DNA of 64,000 nt from positions 62,001-126,000 of the forward strand of contig NZ_JAFBFC010000008.1 of NCBI RefSeq assembly GCF_016909075.1, given 5' to 3'. Positions 56,502-64,000 of this stretch are shown piece after piece (positions within the stretch are counted from its first letter, which is position 1; each line of letters begins with the position of its first letter). Both the position numbers and the translations under genes were made by a program. The notes under the pieces were generated by a model that worked only from the letters and a program-made list of their open reading frames with translations, was not told the DNA's origin and ran no database searches. The DNA is from Priestia iocasae. Lineage in GTDB: Bacteria; Bacillota; Bacilli; Bacillales; Bacillaceae_H.

Positions 56502-58028
56502 CTACTTACTTATTTCTTTTATCTTTTTGGCAACTTTTAAACGTGTTTCTTCAATATTTTCCATTTTATTATTCCAGCATTCCGTACTTAAATCGACTGG
56601 ATACTCGGTTGGACCCGACACATCTTTTTCTGACTTTGTAATGATTTTGTAGTCATCCCACAAGTGCTTGAGGTTGTGTAAGCAATACGCTCTCATCTCT
56701 TCAATGTTTGGTTGCTTGTACACAAGTTCACCCTTTTTAAAAATATCTTGATGAATGTTTCGCGCCTGGAAATTTGTCACAAACTTACTCACATGCGTAT
56801 GAACAGGATGGAACATTTTTAAGTGCTCTTGCTCGTTTGGACGCTCATCTTCTAACGTAATGTAATCACCTTCCCATTTATTGTTCAGCTGATTCACAAT
56901 ACGATAGACGTCTTTTAAACCTGGTGTTGAGATTTTCTCTGGGTTTTCTGATAGCTTAATCGTATCAACCATCTGGCCGTCTTGGTCTTCAATGGAGACA
57001 AGCTTATATACCGCTCCTAACGCGGGTTGTTCGTAAGACGTCATGAGCTTCGTCCCAACACCCCATCCATCAATTTTCGCTCCTTGTGATTTTAAGTCCA
57101 TAATGGTGTACTCATCTAAATCATTGGATGCAAAAATTTTCGCATCGGTAAACCCTGCTTCATCAAGCATTTTACGTGCTTCTTGCGACAGATAAGGAAG
57201 CTTCCCACTATCAAGACGAATACCAACAAAGTTGATGCTGTCACCCATCTCTTTTGCGACTTTAATGGCATTTGGTACACCCGACTTTAATGTGTTATAT
57301 GTATCAACGAGGAAAATGCAATTTTTGTGAGACTCGGCATACTTTTTAAACGCTGTATACTCATCGCGATACACTTGCACGAGCGCATGTGCATGCGTCC
57401 CTGCTACAGGAATGCCAAATAGCTTGCCTGCTCTCACATTGCTGGTTGCGTCAAATCCTCCGATATATGCTGCGCGCGCTCCGTAAAGAGCAGCATCTAG
57501 CTCATGTGCTCGCCTTGCGCCAAATTCCATTAAACGCTTTGACATCGACGATTCCACTAACTCATCCGCTCCGACCGCTAGGCGAATACGTGACGCCTTG
57601 GTAGCAATTAACGGATGGAAGTTTAGCATGTTTAAAAGCGGTGTTTCAATTAATTGCGCCTGTGCAAGTGGTGCATCTACTTGCACAATCGGCTCGTTTG
57701 CAAAAATAATTTCCCCTTCCACAACCGAACGAACATCACCTGTAAACCGAACCGTTCTCAAATAATCAATAAACTCTTCTTCAACTTGTAATTCACGATG
57801 TAGATAATCTAAGTCGCTCTCCGTAAACCGAAAGTTCGCAATAAAATCAATGACACGCTCAAGCCCTGCAAAAATCGCATAGCCGCCTCCAAATGGCATA
57901 TTACGAAAATACGCTTCAAACACAGAGCGTCGGTTGTGCACTTGATCTTGCAAATACGTTTTCGCCATATTTATTTCATATAAGTCTGTATGTAAAGCTA
58001 AACTATCATCTTCATATCGCTTGCTCAT
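56502..58028 (-). CDS. pncB: Nicotinate phosphoribosyltransferase PncB
   Basis: PncB joins nicotinate to phosphoribosyl pyrophosphate for NAD salvage. The 508-residue protein has the family start LHTDLYEINMAKTY, RLMEFGARRAHELDAALYGA near 165, and GIRLDSGKLPYLS near 270, which contains phosphate-binding residues. I chose ATG 58028 because GGAGG lies seven bases upstream. It is followed closely by nadE. Confidence 0.95.
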   Translation of the reverse strand: MSKRYEDDSLALHTDLYEINMAKTYLQDQVHNRRSVFEAYFRNMPFGGGYAIFAGLERVIDFIANFRFTESDLDYLHRELQVEEEFIDYLRTVRFTGDVRSVVEGEIIFANEPIVQVDAPLAQAQLIETPLLNMLNFHPLIATKASRIRLAVGADELVESSMSKRLMEFGARRAHELDAALYGARAAYIGGFDATSNVRAGKLFGIPVAGTHAHALVQVYRDEYTAFKKYAESHKNCIFLVDTYNTLKSGVPNAIKVAKEMGDSINFVGIRLDSGKLPYLSQEARKMLDEAGFTDAKIFASNDLDEYTIMDLKSQGAKIDGWGVGTKLMTSYEQPALGAVYKLVSIEDQDGQMVDTIKLSENPEKISTPGLKDVYRIVNQLNNKWEGDYITLEDERPNEQEHLKMFHPVHTHVSKFVTNFQARNIHQDIFKKGELVYKQPNIEEMRAYCLHNLKHLWDDYKIITKSEKDVSGPTEYPVDLSTECWNNKMENIEETRLKVAKKIKEISK

Positions 58029-58166
58029 TGAAAAACCTCCACGTTGTGTCACTACCTATAGTTTTAGCTTTATCTTATCGTTTTACTAAAACTTTATTCA
58101 AACACAAAAACGACGATCTTTCATTTATTATGTTAGCTTTTCTGTCAAACGACAAGTGTTTTGACT

Positions 58167-58213
58167 AAAAAAGCTGCCACAAAAGGAACTAAATCACCCC
58201 GTTTGTCACAGCC
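58167..58213 (-). terminator. Terminator after lutR
   Basis: On the minus strand GGCTGTGACAAA pairs with TTTTGTGGCAGC with mismatches and TTTTTT follows. Confidence 0.68.
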
Positions 58214-58236
58214 TTCTGCTTATGTGTGCTTGTTTA

Positions 58237-58971
58237 TTAAGCACCTGAGTAGTCTTCACCAATATATTGCATAAGCACTTGTTCTACATTCACTAAGTGC
58301 GCAAGCATACGCTCTTGTGCTTTTTGAACATTTTGCTCGGCAATCGCTTCATAGATTTGTTTATGCTCTTCGTAAATTCGTTCTGCCGTTGTTTGCTCTG
58401 AATACAGCCAAATACGACGCGTTTCACGCATTGTTTCAATCATCATTTCAGATACGTTATTCATCAGCTTCACAAGAAGTGGATTTTGAGACGCTTCCGC
58501 AATGGCCATGTGAAAATCAAAGTCTGCTTTTTCACCAAGCTCCTGATTACCAAATGCATCTTTCATTTGCTCTAACACTTCGGCAATTGTTTGAAGTTGT
58601 TGTGGAGTGCGCTTCATCGCAGCTGTTCCAACAGCCCCTACTTCTAATACTTTACGTACTTCTAATAAATGTTCAATGTCTTGCTTGTTCATTAAAACTG
58701 CACTCGTAATCGGTAATGAAAGCATTTCTGGGTCAAATTGACGCACATACGTCCCTTCTCCTTGCTTCATTTCCACGAGTCCCATCGCACGTAACGCACT
58801 TAAGGCTTCACGTATTGCAGAGCGTCCAACTTGGAAATTTTCCGCTAATTGTTGAACGGATGCTAGTCGATCACCTGGCTTCAAATCTCCCTTTTTAATA
58901 CTATGTAACAGCGCTTCGGCTACTTCTTCATAAATTTTTCTCGGTTTGATTCGTTTATACTCCACTTGCAT
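58237..58971 (-). CDS. lutR: FadR-type GntR regulator, LutR-like
   Basis: The 244-residue regulator has a GntR winged helix at residues 8-78 (SVQQLAENFQVGRSAIREALSAL region) and an all-helical FCD domain (about 95-228). The latter has metal-site histidines in FDFHMAIAEASQN and EEHKQIYEAI. FCD regulators sense small organic acids. With lutABC and the lactate permease a few kb downstream and matching palindromes at both promoters, it is most likely the lactate-responsive repressor LutR. It is separated from them by pncB-nadE. Confidence 0.88.
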   Translation of the reverse strand: MQVEYKRIKPRKIYEEVAEALLHSIKKGDLKPGDRLASVQQLAENFQVGRSAIREALSALRAMGLVEMKQGEGTYVRQFDPEMLSLPITSAVLMNKQDIEHLLEVRKVLEVGAVGTAAMKRTPQQLQTIAEVLEQMKDAFGNQELGEKADFDFHMAIAEASQNPLLVKLMNNVSEMMIETMRETRRIWLYSEQTTAERIYEEHKQIYEAIAEQNVQKAQERMLAHLVNVEQVLMQYIGEDYSGA

Positions 58972-59166
58972 TCACCTCAATCATGTCGTACTTTTCATTT
59001 TATCGGAAATCATCTCTATCGACAACGAATTTGTAAGCCCTTACCTATTCTTTTCATACAACTGTCGTATACTCCTTCTACTTTTTTGGCCAAAATGTGA
59101 TAAAATAAGAAGTTGATTTTCTAAAAGTCGAGTATTAATCTCAATAAAAGGAGTTTGAATAATACA

Positions 59167-60936
59167 ATGAACATTGTCGTGAGTACGTTAAACGCTAAGT
59201 ATATTCATACGTGTTTAGCGCTTCGATGTTTGAAAGCATACGCTGCCCCTGAGTACGATGTACAGATGGCGGAATATACAATTAAAGACCCTGCAATGAA
59301 CATCGTCACTGATTTATATAAACGAAACCCTGACGTAATAGGGTTTAGCTGTTACATTTGGAACATTGAAGAAACGATTAAAATCGTCCAAATGATGAAG
59401 AAAATAAATCCTGAAATTAAAATCATTCTCGGTGGACCTGAAGTAACGTACGATGTGTCTCACTGGCTTGATCGTATTCCAGAAGCTGACTTTATTGTCA
59501 TCGGTGAAGGCGAAGAAACGTTTAAACAATTGTTAGATGAGCTTCATGGTGAAGGTCAGTTTGACAAGGTAAGTGGATTAGCTTATCGCGAAAATGGTGA
59601 AAAGAAAATTAGCCCACAGCGTAACAAAATTGACTTACGTGAAATGCCATCTCCGTTTCGTTTTGAAGAAGACCGCGAAGAGCTATCAAAGCGTGTTGTA
59701 TACATTGAAACGAGCCGTGGTTGTCCATTTAGCTGTCAGTTCTGTTTGTCATCCATTGAAGTCGGGGTTCGCTACTTTGACCGTGAAAAAGTAAAAGATG
59801 ATATCCGCTACTTAATGAAAAACGGTGCACGTACGATTAAGTTCGTTGACCGCACGTTTAACATTAGCCGTAGCTATGCGATGGAAATGTTCCAATTTTT
59901 AATTGATGAGCGTGTTCCTGGCGTCGTGTTTCAATTTGAAATTACAGCGGACATTATGCGCCCTGAAGTCATTCAATTTTTAAATGACCATGCACCTGCA
60001 GGCTTGTTCCGTTTTGAAATCGGGGTTCAATCTACAAATGATTCCGTTAATGAGCTCGTTAAACGTAAACAAAACTTTGCGAAGCTAACACGTACCGTTA
60101 CGATGGTAAAAGAAGGCGGAAAAATTGACCAGCATCTTGATTTAATTGCAGGATTACCTGATGAAAACTATGATTCGTTTAAAAATACGTTTAATGACGT
60201 CTTTGCTCTTCGTCCTGAAGAGCTACAGCTTGGCTTCTTAAAAATGCTACGAGGAACAGGATTGCGTTTAAGTGCTGCTCAGCATAACTATCAGTTTATG
60301 GACCAAGCACCGTATGAAATTTTAAGCAATGACGTCCTTCCATTTGAAGACGTTGTCCGCATTAAGCAAGTTGAAGACATTTTAGAAAAGTATTGGAATG
60401 ATCATCGTACAGATGAAACGATTGAATACTTGGTGAATCATGTGTATAACACACCGTTTGATTTCTTCCAGCTCTTCGGTACGTATTGGGATGAACAAGG
60501 CTGGTCACGCATTGGTCATCAGCTAGAAGATCTATTCCGTCGTTTACACGAATATTTGAACACAGAGCGTTTTGACAATTTAAGCATCATTGAAGGGTTT
60601 ATGAAAGTGGATTATTTACAAAATCAAAAACATAAGCCACGTAAACCTTGGTGGGATGAAGGTGTCGAAAAGCACATTCGCTCCCATTACTATCAACAAA
60701 TGCTTGAAGCACCAGAACGTATGGGTGAAGCATTTGTGCAAGAGCAATTTTCTGAAAAAGAACTATACAAGCATACGGTTCTTGAAGTGTTACCATTTGA
60801 TTATGAGTACTATAAACAAACAGGTGAACTCATTGAAAAGCCGTCACTTTTACTTGTGTACTACGACCAAAAAGTCGGCGAAACAAAGGTATACTCACAG
60901 CCAACCGAGCGCTTTGAGCTACCAGTTGTCAGTTAA
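59167..60936 (+). CDS. B12-binding domain radical SAM protein
   Basis: The 589-residue protein has an N-terminal cobalamin-binding-like domain (about 1-140, with VIGFSCYIWNIEE and ILGGPEVTYD) and a radical SAM domain with cluster ligands CPFSCQFC near residues 186-193. A DUF4080-like C terminus follows. Such enzymes carry out methylations or rearrangements, but the substrate is unknown. I chose ATG 59167; AAAGGAG is 13 bases upstream, longer than usual, and a TTG four codons earlier lies too close to it. The gene stands alone with a strong terminator. Confidence 0.88.
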   Translation: MNIVVSTLNAKYIHTCLALRCLKAYAAPEYDVQMAEYTIKDPAMNIVTDLYKRNPDVIGFSCYIWNIEETIKIVQMMKKINPEIKIILGGPEVTYDVSHWLDRIPEADFIVIGEGEETFKQLLDELHGEGQFDKVSGLAYRENGEKKISPQRNKIDLREMPSPFRFEEDREELSKRVVYIETSRGCPFSCQFCLSSIEVGVRYFDREKVKDDIRYLMKNGARTIKFVDRTFNISRSYAMEMFQFLIDERVPGVVFQFEITADIMRPEVIQFLNDHAPAGLFRFEIGVQSTNDSVNELVKRKQNFAKLTRTVTMVKEGGKIDQHLDLIAGLPDENYDSFKNTFNDVFALRPEELQLGFLKMLRGTGLRLSAAQHNYQFMDQAPYEILSNDVLPFEDVVRIKQVEDILEKYWNDHRTDETIEYLVNHVYNTPFDFFQLFGTYWDEQGWSRIGHQLEDLFRRLHEYLNTERFDNLSIIEGFMKVDYLQNQKHKPRKPWWDEGVEKHIRSHYYQQMLEAPERMGEAFVQEQFSEKELYKHTVLEVLPFDYEYYKQTGELIEKPSLLLVYYDQKVGETKVYSQPTERFELPVVS

Positions 60937-60956
60937 CCAAAGATTACTTTGCATGT

Positions 60957-61016
60957 AAAATCCCTTGTCTCTCTATCCAAGTAGTTAACGGAATGGAGAG
61001 ACAAGGGATTTTTTTA
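60957..61016 (+). terminator. Terminator after the radical SAM gene
   Basis: AAATCCCTTGTCTCTC pairs with GAGAGACAAGGGATTT and seven T follow. Confidence 0.88.
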
Positions 61017-61029
61017 TTCAGGCTCGCTT

Positions 61030-61209
61030 TTACCGATCTGTTTCACACTTCTCTTTACGCGCTTTTGCTTCGGCATCAAGCTCAATGAATTTGCTTGCAT
61101 TCATATCGCCCATTTCTTGTCCAAATTCTTCTTGTAAAAGTTGCGTTTGTTTCGCTTCGCTATGTGCTAAGTGTTTGTTTGGGTTTTTAACTTTGTCTTT
61201 TTTATGCAT
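61030..61209 (-). CDS. Small hydrophilic protein, 59 aa
   Basis: The frame starts at ATG 61209, five bases after AGGAGGGG-type sequence (CAGGAGGGGTCCAT), and encodes a Lys-, Glu- and Gln-rich protein (MHKKDKVKNPNKHLAHSEAK, then EEFGQEMGD). It has one Cys near the end. Composition resembles small Bacillus spore-associated proteins, but I cannot name a family. It lies 15 bases after a second small gene in the same direction. Confidence 0.7.
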   Translation of the reverse strand: MHKKDKVKNPNKHLAHSEAKQTQLLQEEFGQEMGDMNASKFIELDAEAKARKEKCETDR

Positions 61210-61224
61210 ATGGACCCCTCCTGT

Positions 61225-61380
61225 TTACTTTCCTTGACGACCTTTTTTCGAGTTGCGGTTTGCACCCTTAATAGCGTCTTCTCCACTGTATGCCATTGAA
61301 AATTCAGTGTCAGGTAAGCTTTCAGTAGGTGTATTGTTGTTTGTTGTTGCCGCATCATGAGCTACTTTACGTTTTGCCAT
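61225..61380 (-). CDS. Small basic protein, possible spore protein, 51 aa
   Basis: The frame starts at ATG 61380, nine bases after AAAGGGGG, and encodes a 51-residue protein with basic ends (MAKRKVAHDAA and ANRNSKKGRQGK) and a polar Asn/Thr middle. This is the general appearance of minor small acid-soluble spore proteins, though I cannot assign a specific Ssp. It lies directly upstream of the 59-aa gene, likely one transcript. Confidence 0.68.
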   Translation of the reverse strand: MAKRKVAHDAATTNNNTPTESLPDTEFSMAYSGEDAIKGANRNSKKGRQGK

Positions 61381-61512
61381 GATCGTCATCCCCCTTTGGT
61401 TTCACACTCTCTAACGTTTCTTTACTCGAAGGTATTCACCCGCTAATCGAGCCATCCCTTCGTTCTTATCATGCGCAACTGATCAATCATCATAAGTTGT
61501 AATGATTCCCTC

Positions 61513-61848
61513 TTAATCAGAGCCGTACCCGACATCTTTATCAGGATGTGTAAATGTTTGGGATTCTGGTGCTTTCTTCGCTTCAAGTAAATCACGGTTT
61601 TCGCTTGTGTTCCACCCAATATCATTTGTTGGATGAACCCATTGATCTCCTGCCATAATTGCAGGATCCACATCGTCACTCCAATTGTTTAATGGAGATT
61701 GCTTTGAATCATAAAAGCTATCCCCAATCATCACGCCATATTCATTTAAAAATGGCTGCTGCATCTTGATTCCTGTTCCTTTAAAGGAAGGAGCAGCCAT
61801 TTGATGAGGGAGCGTTTCATCGATGGATAATTCATTTTTTCTTTTCAT
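61513..61848 (-). CDS. DUF3905 family protein
   Basis: The 111-residue soluble protein contains NEYGVMIGDSFYDSKQSP and AGDQWVHPTNDIGWNTSENR, which I recall as the core of the Bacillus DUF3905 family of unknown function. Two ATG codons stand together; I chose the second because AGGTGG is then six bases away. It heads a run of three small minus-strand genes that may relate to the spore. No membrane segment is present. Confidence 0.8.
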   Translation of the reverse strand: MKRKNELSIDETLPHQMAAPSFKGTGIKMQQPFLNEYGVMIGDSFYDSKQSPLNNWSDDVDPAIMAGDQWVHPTNDIGWNTSENRDLLEAKKAPESQTFTHPDKDVGYGSD

Positions 61849-61925
61849 CATGCCCCACCTTTCTATTTATAATGTGGCTTTGGAGCTGCTAGTTCATCAG
61901 CGTTATTTTCGTCCTTTTTCACCAT

Positions 61926-61970
61926 AAAAAAACAGACGCCCATCCTGATAAAAGCAAATGGGCATTCTGT
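61926..61970 (-). terminator. Unassigned minus-strand terminator
   Basis: On the minus strand CAGAATGCCCAT pairs with ATGGGCGTCTG and TTTTTTT follows. No convincing gene is seen directly upstream on that strand. Confidence 0.7.
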
Positions 61971-62098
61971 GATTATGAACGCTATTTGACTTGTTAACTG
62001 TTAGGCAATTTTCAGTCTGTTATGAGAAAAACCAAGAGCCCATAACATAATATGGTAAAATACACTTAAAGATTATGAACATTCAGTTCTTCAACTGA

Positions 62099-62339
62099 AT
62101 GAACCGTTTATTGCAAATAGCAGAAATGGGCAAAGAGTACAAAAGGATTTAAGGTATCGAACAGATGGATTGGAAATGAATGTTTTAAATTGATTAAAAA
62201 TGAGAAAGTTGGACTGAGGACTATTTCGTTCATAGAAGCTAAAAAGCATTCAGGTGAAGTCATATTGGACTGTGACAATGAAGAGAAATCAACGAAACAA
62301 CTTGAGATAGGAAACAACTTAATGATCAAACACCATTGA
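62099..62339 (+). pseudogene. Possible frameshifted small gene
   Basis: An ATG frame at 62099 runs for 17 codons (MNRLLQIAEMGKEYK) and stops. From 62142 a second frame continues open with coding-like sequence to TGA at 62339 (KGFKVSNRWIGNECF ... LEIGNNLMIKHH). Removing one A from the AAAA at 62141-62144 joins the frames into a 79-residue protein. No ribosome site is visible before the ATG; an 8-bp hairpin stands there. It may be a decaying gene, a sequencing error or chance. I know no family. Confidence 0.38.
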
Positions 62340-62384
62340 TATCATACAAATGTTTTAAATAACGGGTGCTTTAGAATCAAAACA

Positions 62385-62412
62385 AAAAGCTTGGGATATC
62401 CCAAGCTTTTTT
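62385..62412 (-). terminator. Terminator after the TrkH/KtrB gene
   Basis: AAAAAGCTTGGG and CCCAAGCTTTTT form a near-perfect palindrome with T runs on both strands. Confidence 0.85.
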
Positions 62413-62495
62413 ACGGTGAATGGAGTTGCGCCTACGCTTTTCCGTTTTCTCCACATGATCAGAGCTACTTACCATGATGAGCACCTGCTTTTTCT

Positions 62496-63857
62496 CTATC
62501 CAATAATGACACGTTCTTTCGGATAATGATAATCTGGCTGCACACGAGGTCCACCCATCATTAGAATAAATGAGACCATTCCGATTCGACCAATAAACAT
62601 CAAGGTAATAATAATCAGCTTCCCTAGTGTGGAAAGGCCCGATGTAATCCCCATTGATAATCCAGTTGTTCCAAATGCTGAGCATACTTCAAACATAATT
62701 TCAATCAATGAAAATGATTCGATTAACGATAAAATCACAACTGAACTGAAACAAATAAAAGCAGCGAGCATTGTCACAACAAGTGATTTAATGATGTCAT
62801 CTTCGTGAAGTTCACGTCTAAATATTTTGACCGTTTTTCTTCCACGTGCGTAGTGATAAACAAATAGGATGTTAAGCGCAAAGGTTGTCGTTCGAATTCC
62901 TCCTCCAACCGAGCTTGGAGATGCACCAATAAACATAAGGGCACACATCACAAGCAGCGTCGGAATCGTGAACTCACTCACATCCATTGTCGATAAGCCA
63001 CCACTTCTTGTTGTGGCTGATTGGAAAAACGCGTAGAAGAACGCCTCATGCCACGCCTTTCCACTTAAATAGGCTGAGCGCTCTAAAGTGGAAATTAACA
63101 CGGTTCCAATGACTAATAGCAATAAAAACATAAGTGTCGTCAGCTTTGTAAATAAAGAAAACTGAAATCGCCTTTTCTCTTTTAAATTCCAGAAAAATTG
63201 CTTCACCTCGATGAGCACTGGAAATCCAATGGCTCCTAGCGTGATGAGAATGACCGTAACGGTTTGAACAAAATAATCCGTCGCATAAGGCGCTAATGAC
63301 GCTCCTGTAATGTCAAAGCCAGCATTGGTGGTCGCACTAACGGATGCAAAGAAACCATGTAAAAAAGCTTCTTGCCATGTTGGGTAATAATTCAAAAAGT
63401 AAAGCCCTAACACAATCGCGCCAATTGCTTCAATTAAAAAGATGATAAGTAAAATATTGCGCATTAAATTGACTAAGCCTGATAAATTTGATTGGTTATG
63501 ATCCGTCATAATCAGTTGACGTTCTTTCAAACCAATCTTCTTTCCAATTAATAGCCAAATGAATGTACTTAAGGTCATTACACCGATACCGCCAATTTGA
63601 AAAACAAACGCTAAAATAAAATAGCCTGGCACACTAAATGTATCTGGAGTAGAAACCGGTGTAAGTCCTGTAACGCTTACTGCGCTCACAGCCACAAACA
63701 GAGTATCAATAATCGATAAATCAACACCTGGTCGGTGCGCGATTGGTAGACTTAATAATAAAAAGCCTATGGTTACAGCCACTAAATAAAACGTGAAAAT
63801 GATTTGAGCAGAAGACATCTGCCTAAACCTTCTTTTAAGTGAGAATAATTGGGACAT
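62496..63857 (-). CDS. TrkH/KtrB family potassium uptake protein
   Basis: The 453-residue membrane protein has the four-fold repeated membrane-pore-membrane layout of TrkH/KtrB. Selectivity-filter-like segments appear as VSVTGLTPVSTPD, SATTNAGFDITG, SATTRSGGLSTMD and SAFGTTGLSMGIT. With a KtrA/KtrC-type RCK subunit it forms a sodium-linked potassium channel; no such gene lies in the window. I chose ATG 63857, nine bases after AAAGGA; upstream in-frame ATGs give non-family residues. This is probably KtrB or KtrD, which I cannot separate. Confidence 0.92.
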   Translation of the reverse strand: MSQLFSLKRRFRQMSSAQIIFTFYLVAVTIGFLLLSLPIAHRPGVDLSIIDTLFVAVSAVSVTGLTPVSTPDTFSVPGYFILAFVFQIGGIGVMTLSTFIWLLIGKKIGLKERQLIMTDHNQSNLSGLVNLMRNILLIIFLIEAIGAIVLGLYFLNYYPTWQEAFLHGFFASVSATTNAGFDITGASLAPYATDYFVQTVTVILITLGAIGFPVLIEVKQFFWNLKEKRRFQFSLFTKLTTLMFLLLLVIGTVLISTLERSAYLSGKAWHEAFFYAFFQSATTRSGGLSTMDVSEFTIPTLLVMCALMFIGASPSSVGGGIRTTTFALNILFVYHYARGRKTVKIFRRELHEDDIIKSLVVTMLAAFICFSSVVILSLIESFSLIEIMFEVCSAFGTTGLSMGITSGLSTLGKLIIITLMFIGRIGMVSFILMMGGPRVQPDYHYPKERVIIG

Positions 63858-64000
63858 GATAGACATTCCTTTTTTTGATAATTGTTCGACTATAGCTTTA
63901 TACAAGTGTTTCCGAAAAAAGCATTATTTAAAAAGCAACGACACTGTTGAACAAAAAACGTTCACTTTTTTAACTAACACTCTTTCAAAAGATTAACGAC

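Larger units (their letters stand above)
61849..62495. other. Intergenic region with hairpins and a possible broken gene
   Basis: The region holds a minus-strand terminator at 61926, a hairpin ATTCAGTTCTTCAACTGAAT (62081-62100), a possible frameshifted small gene at 62099-62339 and the terminator of the potassium transporter gene at 62385. The rest shows no recognisable element. Confidence 0.5.

Noticed and set aside
62108-62329. Minus-strand frame of 73 codons near 62.2 kb
   Set aside because: Its Phe/Leu/Ser-rich sequence is the typical mirror of a Lys/Glu-rich frame on the plus strand, and no ribosome site is visible.

Overview
The window is a chromosomal stretch of an AT-rich, spore-forming member of the Bacillaceae (Bacillus/Priestia type). 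The evidence is a Spo0E phosphatase, four sporulation-type sensor kinases, a ClpE with CtsR operators, a preQ1-I riboswitch, two S-box (SAM) leaders and lutABC with a LutR-type regulator. The species cannot be fixed from the sequence. I see no prophage, insertion sequence, CRISPR array, rRNA or tRNA.

Layout. 1-4.7 kb: ykvS, small genes and the queuosine-precursor genes queC-queD-queE with queF behind a preQ1 leader. 4.7-11 kb: a DUF2254 membrane protein, an SDR enzyme, a CPBP protease, an alpha/beta hydrolase, an NhaC antiporter and an LprI-like lipoprotein. 11.3-13.5 kb: clpE under two CtsR operators. 14-17.5 kb: two tandem paralogous membrane PAS histidine kinases. 17.8-21.4 kb: a TAXI-type TRAP transporter (binding protein, DUF1850 protein, fused permease). 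21.8-30.3 kb: an M3 oligopeptidase, a MarR regulator, a KinD-like dCache kinase, a DUF4931 protein, an EAL/PilZ protein, a ZIP transporter and spo0E. 30.5-35.7 kb: a CoA-disulfide reductase and a ribose-type ABC transporter. 35.8-43.9 kb: the complete methionine salvage set (mtnD, B, X, W, E, U, K, A) with two S-box riboswitches. 44-50 kb: an orphan CheX, a small protein, a DedA protein, a four-PAS KinE-like kinase and a chemoreceptor. 50-59 kb: lutABC, lactate permease, nadE, pncB and lutR. 59-64 kb: a B12-binding radical SAM protein, three small (probably spore-related) proteins, a possible frameshifted gene and a TrkH/KtrB potassium channel subunit.

From memory, the order ykvS - que - clpE - mhqR - kinD - spo0E - mtnD..mtnA - kinE matches the B. 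subtilis ykr/ykv region read backwards, with extra genes inserted. The functional theme is input to the Spo0A phosphorelay (four kinases, one phosphatase, possible Spo0A boxes before spo0E) around sulfur salvage. Two transporter operons carry stable hairpins just after the binding-protein gene. The lactate operons share an identical 11-bp palindrome, the likely LutR operator.

The most rewarding unexplained items are the layered queC leader (riboswitch, terminator, then two further hairpins with a shared loop octamer), several unlisted small ORFs with good start signals, the ABC transporter beside the mtn operon as a methylthioribose uptake candidate, and an apparent one-base frameshift in a small gene near 62.1 kb.
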